Under the pieces are notes generated by a model. That model was given only the letters and a program-made list of their open reading frames with translations, was not told the DNA's origin and made no database searches. 64,000 bases of DNA from Collimonas silvisoli (GTDB lineage Bacteria; Pseudomonadota; Gammaproteobacteria; Burkholderiales; Burkholderiaceae_D), in the NCBI RefSeq assembly GCF_018305005.1, contig NZ_JAGQEG010000015.1:1-64000 (forward strand), written 5' to 3'. A program made the position numbers and the translations under genes. This document shows positions 35,879-43,420 of the stretch, in pieces (the stretch's first letter is position 1; each line of letters opens with the position of its first letter).

Positions 35879-36114
35879 GTGCGCCTCCTTGTTTTGGAGT
35901 GTAGTCACGCAGTCCGGGAAGTCAAGAAGGCTCAGGTCCGCCATGCAGCATGGCGCTGTCGCCGGTGCTCTCGATCAAATCCTGGCGTGATCCCGGAGCC
36001 TGAAAAGCAAGATCACCTGTCAAAAGTGACAGCTCCTGGTTGGGTGTCGTAATACAAGACCTGCCCCTTTTGTTCTCATATAGCTTGTAGAGCAAAGGCC
36101 AAACAACTCCCCGC

Positions 36115-37530
36115 TTACCAGCTTTCTTCTGAACTCTGCGGCGAGTCGCTCACTGCATTCGCCCTGGATTCCGCAAGGCGCTTCGACAGTAGCAAGACGT
36201 GCTGCGGCGGTGCCGATTCGGTGTAGGCGATGGCCCGGTTGATCATGGTCATCCGCTTGAGTTCGATGGATTTGTTGAATCTGATTTGTTTGAATCTCTT
36301 GTTCGGATCAGCGTCTTGGGTATCGATATGGCGTGTAACGAGATGGCGTGTGGTTCTGTCCGTCAGCGTTTCGTTCCGCTTGTTCACCACTGCCTGAGCC
36401 TGCTCGGGATGAGCCTGCAGATACTGCTTGACGGAGCTGCCTGCATGGCTGTGTTTCATCATGCCGGCATCGACCAGCGGCGCAGCATCCAGAACCAGCA
36501 GGGTGCCCAGCTCCTCCGTTCGCCTGGACTGCGATACCTGCGATCCTGGCTCTGCCCCGGTGCGCAGGGTGTCGTGGAATGCAGTGAAGGTCTCTTTTCG
36601 CGAATGCATCTTGAGTGCGAGCGATATGGAAAATATCCGGCAGCCGAAAGACGATTTCTGCAAATCCAGCGGAATGAAAGCGCACTTTGTCCGTTCGCCG
36701 AATTCTTCGTTGAAAAAGGTGGCGTAGTCCTCGTAATCGCTCTCGTTTTTCTCCTTCCGCAATGGGTCCGTCACGATGACGCTGGCGCCGGATGCATCCT
36801 TGCGGATGTCGGCCGCTCTGGTATGGGCGCCGTCATCGATGATGGCGCGGTATCGACCAGGCGGCGCGGATGCCATGAATTTGCCCACGTTGATCGACCC
36901 AGCCGGCGGGGATTGGTGTTCGGCGGTATCGGTGTGTAGCGAGACCAAGTTCAAGCCGCGATTGCGCCAGTTTTCCGAGGCGACCAATAGCGGCGCGATG
37001 GTCCGGTCAAGGTCCGTGATGACGAAGTCGGCCGCGACGGGATCGATGTTTTTTTCGTCCAGGTGCTTGAGCTTGGCGAGCGCATCTTTCAGCACGTCTT
37101 TCACTTCCGTGCGTGCTTGCCGAACTGCAGGCGGCTCGGCGGGGGCGGGTTGCGCTTGAACATTGGCCGTTCTGGCGGGGCCGGCGTTGCTGCGCCGGAC
37201 TATTTCGCCAGCCGGCGTCGGGCGATTTCCGCCTTGGAGCGGCGCAACGGGTGTGTTGTTATCCCAGGATCGATTCAATAGGGGATGCTCAACCCCCATT
37301 CTTTGCATTGCCGCCCGGTTGTCGATCAGCACTTCATGTGCGGAGGTCGTGGTCGATGTCGCTCTGCCTGGCGAATCCGCCCGTTGTTTGCGTGACGGCG
37401 GCATGCCGAGTGGGTTTTCTGTCGCCGGGCGACGGCGTTTGGGCGTTGCAGGCGCGGCGACTTCCAGCGTCGATTGCGCAGCAGCGCTTGCGGCGATGCC
37501 ATTGGATGGGGGGTGATCGCCGATGCGCAT
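36115..37530 (-). CDS. YopJ-family (C55) acetyltransferase effector, predicted type III secreted
   Basis: 471 residues from the ATG at 37530, fixed by AGGAGG six bases upstream; the longer frame would start upstream of the predicted transcription start. The first 140 residues are Ser/Ala/Pro/Thr-rich without hydrophobic signal, typical of type III secretion. The catalytic triad of YopJ enzymes is present: His236 (GAHTRAADIR), Asp255 (VIVTDP) and Cys297 (LQKSSFGCRIFSISLA). The C-terminal QYLQAHP...VVNKRNETL segment also matches YopJ. These enzymes acetylate Ser/Thr/Lys of host proteins after inositol hexakisphosphate activation. Basic clusters PKRRRP (30-35) and SRKQR (46-50) look like a bipartite nuclear-localisation signal. 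Confidence 0.9.
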   Translation of the reverse strand: MRIGDHPPSNGIAASAAAQSTLEVAAPATPKRRRPATENPLGMPPSRKQRADSPGRATSTTTSAHEVLIDNRAAMQRMGVEHPLLNRSWDNNTPVAPLQGGNRPTPAGEIVRRSNAGPARTANVQAQPAPAEPPAVRQARTEVKDVLKDALAKLKHLDEKNIDPVAADFVITDLDRTIAPLLVASENWRNRGLNLVSLHTDTAEHQSPPAGSINVGKFMASAPPGRYRAIIDDGAHTRAADIRKDASGASVIVTDPLRKEKNESDYEDYATFFNEEFGERTKCAFIPLDLQKSSFGCRIFSISLALKMHSRKETFTAFHDTLRTGAEPGSQVSQSRRTEELGTLLVLDAAPLVDAGMMKHSHAGSSVKQYLQAHPEQAQAVVNKRNETLTDRTTRHLVTRHIDTQDADPNKRFKQIRFNKSIELKRMTMINRAIAYTESAPPQHVLLLSKRLAESRANAVSDSPQSSEESW

Positions 37531-37618
37531 TTTTGCCTCCTGTATTTGCTGGCCTGCCAGCCACTCTCGCCATGCAAGCGTCTCGTTTCTATCGCCAAAC
37601 CGCGCCGCTAGTCCGATG

Positions 37619-37679
37619 AGTCTACGGGTAGGCGCAGCGGCCCTTGCGATGCAAACGAAGGAGGGGAGCGGAATGCGAA
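37619..37679 (-). promoter_or_regulatory. PIP/hrpII box with -10 element upstream of the YopJ-family gene
   Basis: On the minus strand, TTCG (37679-37676), 16 bases, TTCG (37659-37656) gives TTCG-N16-TTCG, or in PIP-box form TTCGC-N15-TTCGT. Exactly 30 bases after the box is TAGACT (37624-37619), fitting the YANNNT -10 expected 30-32 bases downstream. Boxes of this kind are bound by HrpB/HrpX AraC-type activators in Ralstonia and Xanthomonas. Predicted mRNA start about 80 bases before the ATG. Confidence 0.75.
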
Positions 37680-38155
37680 GCAGGCAGCGGAGCGGCTGGG
37701 ATGGCTCGGCTTTCATCTGCGGAGGGGGGGCCTGCGCTAAGGGCGGGTGTTGCTCTCGTCTGGCCGCCCTGCAGCCGATTCAGAATATTTTGAGCCATGC
37801 TGCATTATGAAAAAATATCAGCCTTAATGCTGGCGCTATGATAACTATATTTAATAATTTTTCCATCCATTCAAGTCGTGCGCCAACAAGGACTGGGTAT
37901 GCGGGGTCAGCTGCCTATCCCACAGGGTTTGCAAGGCCGGCAGCGCCTCGGGTTGCAGCGCAGTTATTTGTGGCGTCATGTCAGTAATAATAGTTATCGC
38001 TCATGCCAGTTAAATTTCAGTCGGCAAAGAAACCCCGCCTGACTCCTGCGGTTTCCCATTTGCCGGCTGTTATGCGCTACATTATCCGGATTATTTGCGC
38101 TGTGTCTTTGACAACCGTGTAGCAATTGCCTAAGCAATTAAATGAAAGGAATCCC
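37680..38155. other. AT-rich intergenic region upstream of the effector and the nucleosidase
   Basis: About 480 bp with no convincing gene. The part from 37800 to 37870 is very AT-rich. A minus-strand frame 37851-37979 (42 codons, MTPQITALQPEALPALQTL and on) reads like the first segment of a GNAT-type protein cut short, but it has no ribosome-binding site and is too short to call. Promoters of the nucleosidase gene should lie near 38040-38130. Confidence 0.35.
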
Positions 38156-39199
38156 TTGTTTGCTCACATGCCTGTATTGAAAATGCTGCGCCGGACTGCT
38201 TGCGCTTTGCTGGCTGGCGCGGCCTTGATGTCGACTGCCGCTGCAGCGCCGGCTGCAAACCGTGATTGCCTGACTGAGTGCAAACCGCGCATCGGTATCG
38301 TTTCGGCGTTCGGTGCCGAGGCCGATATCTTGTTGGAGCAGACGCAGAAAAAACGCGACTGGAAAATCAACGGCAACCGGTTTACTACTGGTGAACTGCG
38401 CGGCAATCCGGTGGTGATTGTGCTCAGCGGCGTCAGCGTGGTGAACGCCACCATGGTGACGCAGCTGATGATGAATCATTTCCATGTCGAGCGTTTGCTG
38501 ATGAGCGGGATTGCCGGCGGCATCAATCCGGCTAATCATGTCGGCGACGTGATCGTGGCGGAGAGTTGGGCCATGCCGATGGAAGTCTACTGGAACGGCG
38601 ATGGCAGTTTGCCGTCGCCTTGCGGTGCGGCTGGCGATGTCAGCTGCCTGGGCGTCAAACTGGCGACGGCTAACGGCAAGCCGCGCCCGGATTTCAAATT
38701 CGATACAGCCAGCGGTGCGGTCAGTAGCGGCCTGTTCATGCGCGACAATTTCGTGATGAATGCGAGCAATGCGCCGCAAGGGGAATTCCGTTTCGAGTTC
38801 CAAGCCGATCCGGAGATGCTGGCGCTGGCCCGTACTTTGAAACCGGCATTGGCGAAGTGCGGGCCGAAGAATCCATCTTTGTGTGTCAGCGTCCAGCCTG
38901 AGTTGCGGGTTGGCGGCCGTGGCGTTTCCGTCGGCGCTTTCATGGCCAATCCAGGTTACAGGGCTTATCTCTACGATAATTTGCAGGCGCAGGTGCTGGA
39001 TATGGAGACGGGTGCTTTTGCCCAGGTAGCGTACGCCAATCGCGTGCCTTTCATCGCGTTCCGCAGCTTGTCCGATCTGGCTGGAGGCAATGATTTCAAG
39101 GATGTCGGCGCCTTTTTTTGCAGCGGCCTGGCGGAGACTAATGAGGCGAGCGTGACGCTGGCTTTTCTGGAAGCGTGGAGCCGTCGCAAGCAGCGCTGA
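38156..39199 (+). CDS. Exported nucleoside phosphorylase/MTA-SAH nucleosidase family protein
   Basis: 347 residues from the TTG at 38156, which has AAAGGA five bases upstream; an ATG at 38168 is the alternative. A signal peptide (MLRRTACALLAGAALMSTAAA and on to APA) indicates export to the periplasm. The mature part has the PNP/UDP phosphorylase fold: IGIVSAFGAEADILLEQ, LLMSGIAGGINPANHVGDVIVAESW and a C-terminal VLDMETGAFAQVAYANRVPFIAFRSLSD, with the substrate-binding Met-Glu. Cytoplasmic relatives cleave methylthioadenosine or S-adenosylhomocysteine. A periplasmic version probably scavenges nucleosides. Confidence 0.83.
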   Translation: MFAHMPVLKMLRRTACALLAGAALMSTAAAAPAANRDCLTECKPRIGIVSAFGAEADILLEQTQKKRDWKINGNRFTTGELRGNPVVIVLSGVSVVNATMVTQLMMNHFHVERLLMSGIAGGINPANHVGDVIVAESWAMPMEVYWNGDGSLPSPCGAAGDVSCLGVKLATANGKPRPDFKFDTASGAVSSGLFMRDNFVMNASNAPQGEFRFEFQADPEMLALARTLKPALAKCGPKNPSLCVSVQPELRVGGRGVSVGAFMANPGYRAYLYDNLQAQVLDMETGAFAQVAYANRVPFIAFRSLSDLAGGNDFKDVGAFFCSGLAETNEASVTLAFLEAWSRRKQR

Positions 39200-39236
39200 C
39201 CTGCGCTGGCCCACGCTTCCAGTAAGCCAAGCGCAA

Positions 39237-39956
39237 TTACTTTAAGGAAGCCAGTTTCTGCTCCAGAGCCTTGGCGTCGAGCGCGCTGCCGGTTCGGCTG
39301 CCGTCAACGAAATACACGGTGGGCGTGCCGACGATGCGCAGCTTCCTGCCCAATGCCAGCACCTTGTCATTCGGCGTCGGGCAGGTCGGCGCGGCTGCTG
39401 CTGCGGGTTTGCCGTTCGTCATCCAGTCGCTCCAGGCTTTGCTGCGATCTGCCGCGCACCAGATATCGCGCGACTTCACCACCGAATCGTCAGACAGGAT
39501 ATTGAGCAGGAAAGTATAGACCGTGACGTTGTCGATTTCCTGCAGGGTCTTGTGCAGATTCTTGCAGTAAGGGCAGTTCGGATCTTCGAATATCGCCAGC
39601 ACCCGCTTGCCATTGCCCTTGACCGTCTTGACCGCTGCATCGAGCGGCAGATCGGCGAAATTGATCACTGCCAGCTGATCCACTCTTTCTTTCGTCAAGT
39701 CCTTGTAGGTATGGGTGTCGATGACTTTGCCGACCACGATGTAGTCCGCATTTTCATCGGTATAGAAGATGTCGCCGTTGGTGCGCACTTCATACAATCC
39801 AGCATACGGCGTCTTGCTCACTGCATCGACCTTGATGCCGACGCCCATGCGCGGTTCGATCAGTTTCTTGACGCGGGCTTCTTGCGCGGTTTCGGCGCCG
39901 GCGGTGGCCGCCGCCAGGGTAAGCAGCAGGAGCAAGGTTTTTGTTAACCGGGTCAT
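39237..39956 (-). CDS. dsbC: Thiol:disulfide interchange protein DsbC
   Basis: 239 residues with a signal peptide (MTRLTKTLLLLLTLAAATAG). N-terminal dimerisation domain to about residue 85, then a thioredoxin fold with CPYC (128-131 in FEDPNCPYC), a second structural cysteine pair (IWCAAD...APTCP), and the cis-proline loop GTPTVYF. DsbC isomerises wrong disulfides in the periplasm and is kept reduced by DsbD. Convergent with the nucleosidase gene. Confidence 0.94.
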   Translation of the reverse strand: MTRLTKTLLLLLTLAAATAGAETAQEARVKKLIEPRMGVGIKVDAVSKTPYAGLYEVRTNGDIFYTDENADYIVVGKVIDTHTYKDLTKERVDQLAVINFADLPLDAAVKTVKGNGKRVLAIFEDPNCPYCKNLHKTLQEIDNVTVYTFLLNILSDDSVVKSRDIWCAADRSKAWSDWMTNGKPAAAAAPTCPTPNDKVLALGRKLRIVGTPTVYFVDGSRTGSALDAKALEQKLASLK

Positions 39957-40001
39957 GGCGTTTCCATCGGTAAGAAAGGGGGCAGGGGGCAGGTTTCAGC
40001 G

Positions 40002-40529
40002 TCAGATTTTTTTCTTGGCGTCGATGCCAGACAGATCGACCCCCGGCACCTTCTTGTGTTGCGCATCGGCCGGCGCCGCGTAACGGGTCGCCAGTTTCCA
40101 GTCGCCGTCGACCTGTTTCCAGGTATCGACGACAAATATGTTCTTTGCCAACGGACTGGAGGCGGCAACATCCAGCGACCAGAGGAAGCTGACGACCATC
40201 ACGGCGCCATACTCATGCACCGCCATCTGTTGTACCTGCGATGCAAACGGCGTCTGCTTCAGGGCGCTGGCGATAGATTCCGCGCGCGGCGTCGGCCGGC
40301 CGGGAGCGGCAGCGCTGCGCAGTTCGTAGTCGTCGGCAAGACGTTTGTCGATGACGCCGCTATTGCGCTGTTGAACGGCGTCATTCAATTCGTTTTCCAG
40401 CGTGCTGAAAATCTGCACCGTGCGGGTCACGGTCGGGATGTTTCTCTGGGCCGGGGCGGCCGCCTGCTGGGCGAAACACGATATTGGGTTTGCCAGCAGC
40501 AGCGCCAGCAGAAGGGGAATTTTTTTCAT
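40002..40529 (-). CDS. Exported NTF2-like (DUF4440-type) protein
   Basis: 175 residues from the ATG at 40529, with a signal peptide (MKKIPLLLALLLANPISCFA). The mature protein has an SnoaL/DUF4440-like pattern: a first helix with LENELNDAVQQRNSGVIDKRLADDYELRS, then VMVVSFLW and DTWKQVDGDWKLATRYAAP strands. NTF2-like proteins bind or hydrolyse small molecules; no catalytic assignment is possible. Sits 45 bp upstream of dsbC in the same direction and may be co-transcribed. Confidence 0.72.
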   Translation of the reverse strand: MKKIPLLLALLLANPISCFAQQAAAPAQRNIPTVTRTVQIFSTLENELNDAVQQRNSGVIDKRLADDYELRSAAAPGRPTPRAESIASALKQTPFASQVQQMAVHEYGAVMVVSFLWSLDVAASSPLAKNIFVVDTWKQVDGDWKLATRYAAPADAQHKKVPGVDLSGIDAKKKI

Positions 40530-40575
40530 GGCATGGACTCGGGCGATTGAATAGGAAAGACCATCAACTGAAACC

Positions 40576-40602
40576 CCGCCGCAGAGCGCTCTGCGGCGGA
40601 AT
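40576..40602 (-). terminator. GC-rich palindromic hairpin after the EXORDIUM-like gene
   Basis: CCGCCGCAGAGC (40576-40587) and GCTCTGCGGCGG (40588-40599) form a perfect 24-bp palindrome 31 bp after the stop at 40631 on the minus strand, followed there by GGTTTC. Very stable hairpin with only a weak T run; probable terminator. Confidence 0.6.
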
Positions 40603-40630
40603 CCCATGTTACATCACGACCGCCTTGCTA

Positions 40631-41560
40631 TCAGGGATAGTGCTGGGCGCAAGCCTGGCTCGGCAGCAGAGTCCAGTTTTGCTGGATCAGATACTTCATC
40701 GTACCGATAGTCTGGTTGTACGCGGCGCCGTTGGAGGCAGTTGACGTAGCACCGAAATTCCATGCGCATTTGTCGCCGTTTTCCATGCCGTTGGACAGCG
40801 CGTACCAGGCGTTGCCGTCCGGATCGGTGGCGGTTTCTTCAAGTTCATGCGAAACAATGCTGGCCATCGCATCCGCGCCGGGCGTGTTGTTCGGGCTTGG
40901 CGTATTGGCGCCGCACGAGCTTGCGCACTGGGTTTCAGGATTGCCGATGAAGGCGTATTTGATGTTTTGACCGTTGATCGTGGCGTTGGTATGCCAGCCG
41001 CAATACTGGGTGCAGAAACCCGAGGTTGCAGTGGTGTTCTTGTCGGTCAATACGAAATAGATGCCGTTCGCATCCAGCGGCAGCGCACCGGCGTTGATCT
41101 TGTTGGCAACGATGGTCTGGATGTTCGCATCGGACAATTTGGTGCCGAGCGAACCGGTGTCGGTGGTAGTACCGGCGTAGTTGACGACATTCTGCACATG
41201 GGTGCCGGCCTTATCGTAGTAAGTCGTATTGATGTTGAAATAAGGTGAACCGCCGATATTGGTGCCGAGGTTGGTCAACACGTTTTGCGAGGCCGTATCC
41301 CAAGTACCGTACCAGATGTAATAGACGTTTTTCGTTCCGGTCATCACCGGGCCGCCTTGATAGGTCAGGTTGGCGGTGCGCTGAGCTCTCAGGGTTGCAG
41401 CTTTTTGCGCATGGGTCTGCACGTCCAGATCCAGTTCGCCCCAGCCTTTGCCGGTCGGTTTGTAGACCGCGTCGCTGGAGCTCTTGACGGCACCTGCAAG
41501 CGCAACGCTGGCGTAGGTAAGGGACAACGCTAGTACAACTAATTTGCGATTCAATTTCAT
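40631..41560 (-). CDS. EXORDIUM (phosphate-induced protein)-like exported protein
   Basis: 309 residues with a signal peptide (about residues 1-22, ending ASVALA). The mature part matches the plant EXORDIUM/PHI-1 family: VYYIWYGTW (79-87), TTYYDKAGTHV, GIYFVLTDKN, GFCTQYCGWH (181-190), FIGNPETQCASSC (204-216), and VSHELEETATDPDGNAWY (236-253), in which HELEE resembles a zinc-metallopeptidase motif. Plant members are apoplastic proteins linked to growth and carbon status. Bacterial homologs exist but are uncharacterised. Cysteines 183, 187, 212, 216 and 265 fit a disulfide-bonded secreted protein. DsbC nearby is consistent but not evidence of a link. Confidence 0.82.
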   Translation of the reverse strand: MKLNRKLVVLALSLTYASVALAGAVKSSSDAVYKPTGKGWGELDLDVQTHAQKAATLRAQRTANLTYQGGPVMTGTKNVYYIWYGTWDTASQNVLTNLGTNIGGSPYFNINTTYYDKAGTHVQNVVNYAGTTTDTGSLGTKLSDANIQTIVANKINAGALPLDANGIYFVLTDKNTTATSGFCTQYCGWHTNATINGQNIKYAFIGNPETQCASSCGANTPSPNNTPGADAMASIVSHELEETATDPDGNAWYALSNGMENGDKCAWNFGATSTASNGAAYNQTIGTMKYLIQQNWTLLPSQACAQHYP

Positions 41561-42068
41561 TGCATCTCTCCGTAGTGGATGTGAATTGACATAGCCGGGC
41601 GTCCGATCAGGAGCGTCCGGTTACCGCATCTGGAGCGGGATTGCGTCTCGCTTCAGAGTCGACGCACGGCCGGGCCGCCACCTGCCATGGCAGAACCATA
41701 GGTGCGTCTAAGACAACCCGGGCATTCGTGCAGAACGCCAGGATTGAAATTCGGTAAAGCGAAGGAAATGAGAAGCTAGAAACGAAGGGGCGGGGCGAGA
41801 GGTCTTGAGGCAGCTTGGCGGGCGTACGGCTGAAAACGAATGAGGCTGAGCATCATGTTATTCCTCCTGTTGTACTGCCATGTGCCGGCGCCGCATGGTG
41901 GTGCGCGCCGCATCATTTTTATTGTGGTCAGGGTTGACCATGGGAAAGGAGTGTACCCCTCGATTTTCCTCAGCGGCAATGTATTTAATTGTTACCAGGA
42001 AACAAAATTGTAACGAGATGCTACAGAGTGATACAGTTGTCCAGCCATTGCATGCGAATGATTCTTGT
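41561..42068. other. Long leader/intergenic region upstream of the EXORDIUM-like gene
   Basis: About 500 bp on the 5' side of the EXORDIUM-like gene. It holds a small minus-strand ORF at 41776-41856 with a strong ribosome-binding site. A promoter-like TTGCCG, 18 bases, TACACT on the minus strand lies near 41950. From 41960 to 42070 the sequence is AT-rich. No larger gene is supported on either strand. Confidence 0.4.
41776..41856 (-). CDS. Small ORF with strong ribosome-binding site (26 residues)
   Basis: The double ATG at 41856 is preceded by CAGGAGGAATAAC, an almost ideal Shine-Dalgarno at normal spacing. The peptide reads MMLSLIRFQPYARQAASRPL and six more residues before TAG; it is basic (four Arg) with no cysteine or evident signal peptide. 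It starts about 300 bp upstream of the EXORDIUM-like gene in the same direction and could be a leader peptide or an independent small protein. No family recognised. Confidence 0.4.
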   Translation of the reverse strand: MMLSLIRFQPYARQAASRPLAPPLRF

Positions 42069-42108
42069 AAAAAATGACAGCCGCAGCTGTAATGCCGTTC
42101 AGTTAAGA
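42069..42108 (-). terminator. Terminator repeat, left copy of a 40-bp inverted pair
   Basis: On the minus strand the stem ACAGC-TGCG-GCTGT ends in six T. The whole 40 bp, including about 17 bases ahead of the stem, matches 36 of 40 positions of the plus-strand sequence at 44012-44051. It terminates the SDR operon. Confidence 0.75.
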
Positions 42109-42144
42109 TGCGCATAACTTCCGCGGCATCATTCCGGCGCATCA

Positions 42145-42924
42145 CTACCCGCCGTACCCCGCATCGATCACCAGCTCGCTACCGCTGACAAAGCGGCTCG
42201 CATCCGACACCAGATACAAGATCCCCGCCGCCACGTCCGTGGCCGAACCTTTGCCCGCCAACATCCGCAATTCGGCGATGTCGGTCAGCGCCTGCGTCAA
42301 ATCGCCCTGCTTGCGCTTGGCCGCCGCCAATGCAGGCGGCCGCACGACACCGGGATAAATCGAATTGATGCGAATGTTATGCGCAGCGTAGCGGATCGCA
42401 TTCATATTCGCCACCCGCACCGCTGCCGTCGCCACGTGGTCGGCGGCTTCCTGCCGTTCACCATCCATGCTGCACAGCGACAGCACATTGACGATGGCGC
42501 CGCCGCCGGCCCGCTCCATTGCGGGGATCACGTGTTTGCTGCACAAGATGCTGCCATTCACATTGGCCTGCATCGCTTTTTCCCATTGCTTTATCGAGAG
42601 CCCCTGCGCCGACGGATTGTCGGCATCGATGCCGGCGCTGTTGATCAGGATATCGATGCGGCCGAAATGCGCCTCGACCGCTGCCATCACTCGCTGCACC
42701 GCGTTGCTGTTGCTGACGTCGAGTTGCCAAAACCTGGCCTTGTCCTGTTTGCTGCTGAGCAGCCTGGTGATGATGCGCCCCTCCGACTCGCGCTCATCCA
42801 GAATCGCCAAACGCGCACCGGCTGCAGACAGCGCGCAGGCGATTTGCAGGGCGATGCCGCTTGCAGCACCGGTGATCACCGCCACCTTGTTTTTGAGGGG
42901 AAAGTAAGCGTTGAGTGGATTCAT
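42145..42924 (-). CDS. SDR-fold protein with degenerate active site
   Basis: 259 residues of Rossmann SDR fold (KVAVITGAASGIALQIA at 13-29; INSAG at 94-98; IRINSIYPG; C-terminal SGSELVIDAGYGG). Asp43 at the end of strand 2 suggests NAD(H). Two hallmarks are lost: the third glycine of TGxxxGxG is Ala, and the catalytic YxxxK is replaced (DHVATAAV at 162-169, with neither Tyr nor Lys in register). It is probably not an active dehydrogenase, and may be a binding or regulatory protein or be decaying. Its ATG overlaps the stop of the 85-residue gene by 4 bp. Confidence 0.83.
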   Translation of the reverse strand: MNPLNAYFPLKNKVAVITGAASGIALQIACALSAAGARLAILDERESEGRIITRLLSSKQDKARFWQLDVSNSNAVQRVMAAVEAHFGRIDILINSAGIDADNPSAQGLSIKQWEKAMQANVNGSILCSKHVIPAMERAGGGAIVNVLSLCSMDGERQEAADHVATAAVRVANMNAIRYAAHNIRINSIYPGVVRPPALAAAKRKQGDLTQALTDIAELRMLAGKGSATDVAAGILYLVSDASRFVSGSELVIDAGYGG

Positions 42925-43178
42925 GTCCGCTCAACCATGTCGAGGTTTCCGGCCTGTGCCGCTAGCGTGCCGATCAGGTCGACGAAGACCCTCTGTTCCA
43001 ACACGCCGGCGGCGCACACCATCTCACCGGCGCGGATCACCAACGCCATTGGCGCGATGGAGTTGTCGATCACCTGCGCCCGGGTCTCTGCCGAGAGAGG
43101 CTGATCGCACAACACATCCAGGCGATCGGCAATGATGTCGGCGAGATCCTGCGGATCTGGTAAGGCAAACAGAGGCAT
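42921..43178 (-). CDS. Small protein of unknown function coupled to the SDR gene
   Basis: 85 residues from the ATG at 43178, with AAGGAG seven bases upstream. Opening MPLFALPDPQDLADIIADRL; helical, acidic, no signal peptide or recognised domain. It overlaps the SDR start by 4 bp and so is translationally coupled with it, which suggests that the two proteins act together. Divergent from the XRE regulator across a 268-bp promoter region. Confidence 0.68.
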   Translation of the reverse strand: MPLFALPDPQDLADIIADRLDVLCDQPLSAETRAQVIDNSIAPMALVIRAGEMVCAAGVLEQRVFVDLIGTLAAQAGNLDMVERT

Positions 43179-43204
43179 TTCGTGCTCCTTATCGCTTTGT
43201 GTGT

Positions 43205-43264
43205 TCAGGCCACGGCGGAAGCCACCAGTAGTACGGTTGCAGTTAAAGCAGTGCTTATTTTCAT
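43205..43264 (-). CDS. Isolated signal-peptide-like micro-ORF (19 residues)
   Basis: The ATG at 43264 has AAGAAG upstream and encodes MKISTALTATVLLVASAVA then TGA: a basic start, hydrophobic core and AVA end exactly like a Sec signal peptide with nothing after the cleavage site. It ends 27 bp before the 85-residue gene on the same strand. It may be a small membrane peptide, a translational leader, or the remnant of an exported protein. Confidence 0.35.
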   Translation of the reverse strand: MKISTALTATVLLVASAVA

Positions 43265-43420
43265 TGGTGCTTCTTATTGGATAGCTGGCTTTGCGAACTT
43301 ATCGAGATCAAATTTGGTGAGTCACGTGAAATGTCGTCAATGAAAACGACTTTATTGTAACGTATAACATCACAACGAGACTTTAAACATACTACTAAAG
43401 AAATCGATGTGAGTGAACCA

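Noticed and set aside
37851-37979. Minus-strand 42-codon frame resembling the start of a GNAT protein
   Set aside because: No ribosome-binding site, too short for the fold, and similarity is only impressionistic.
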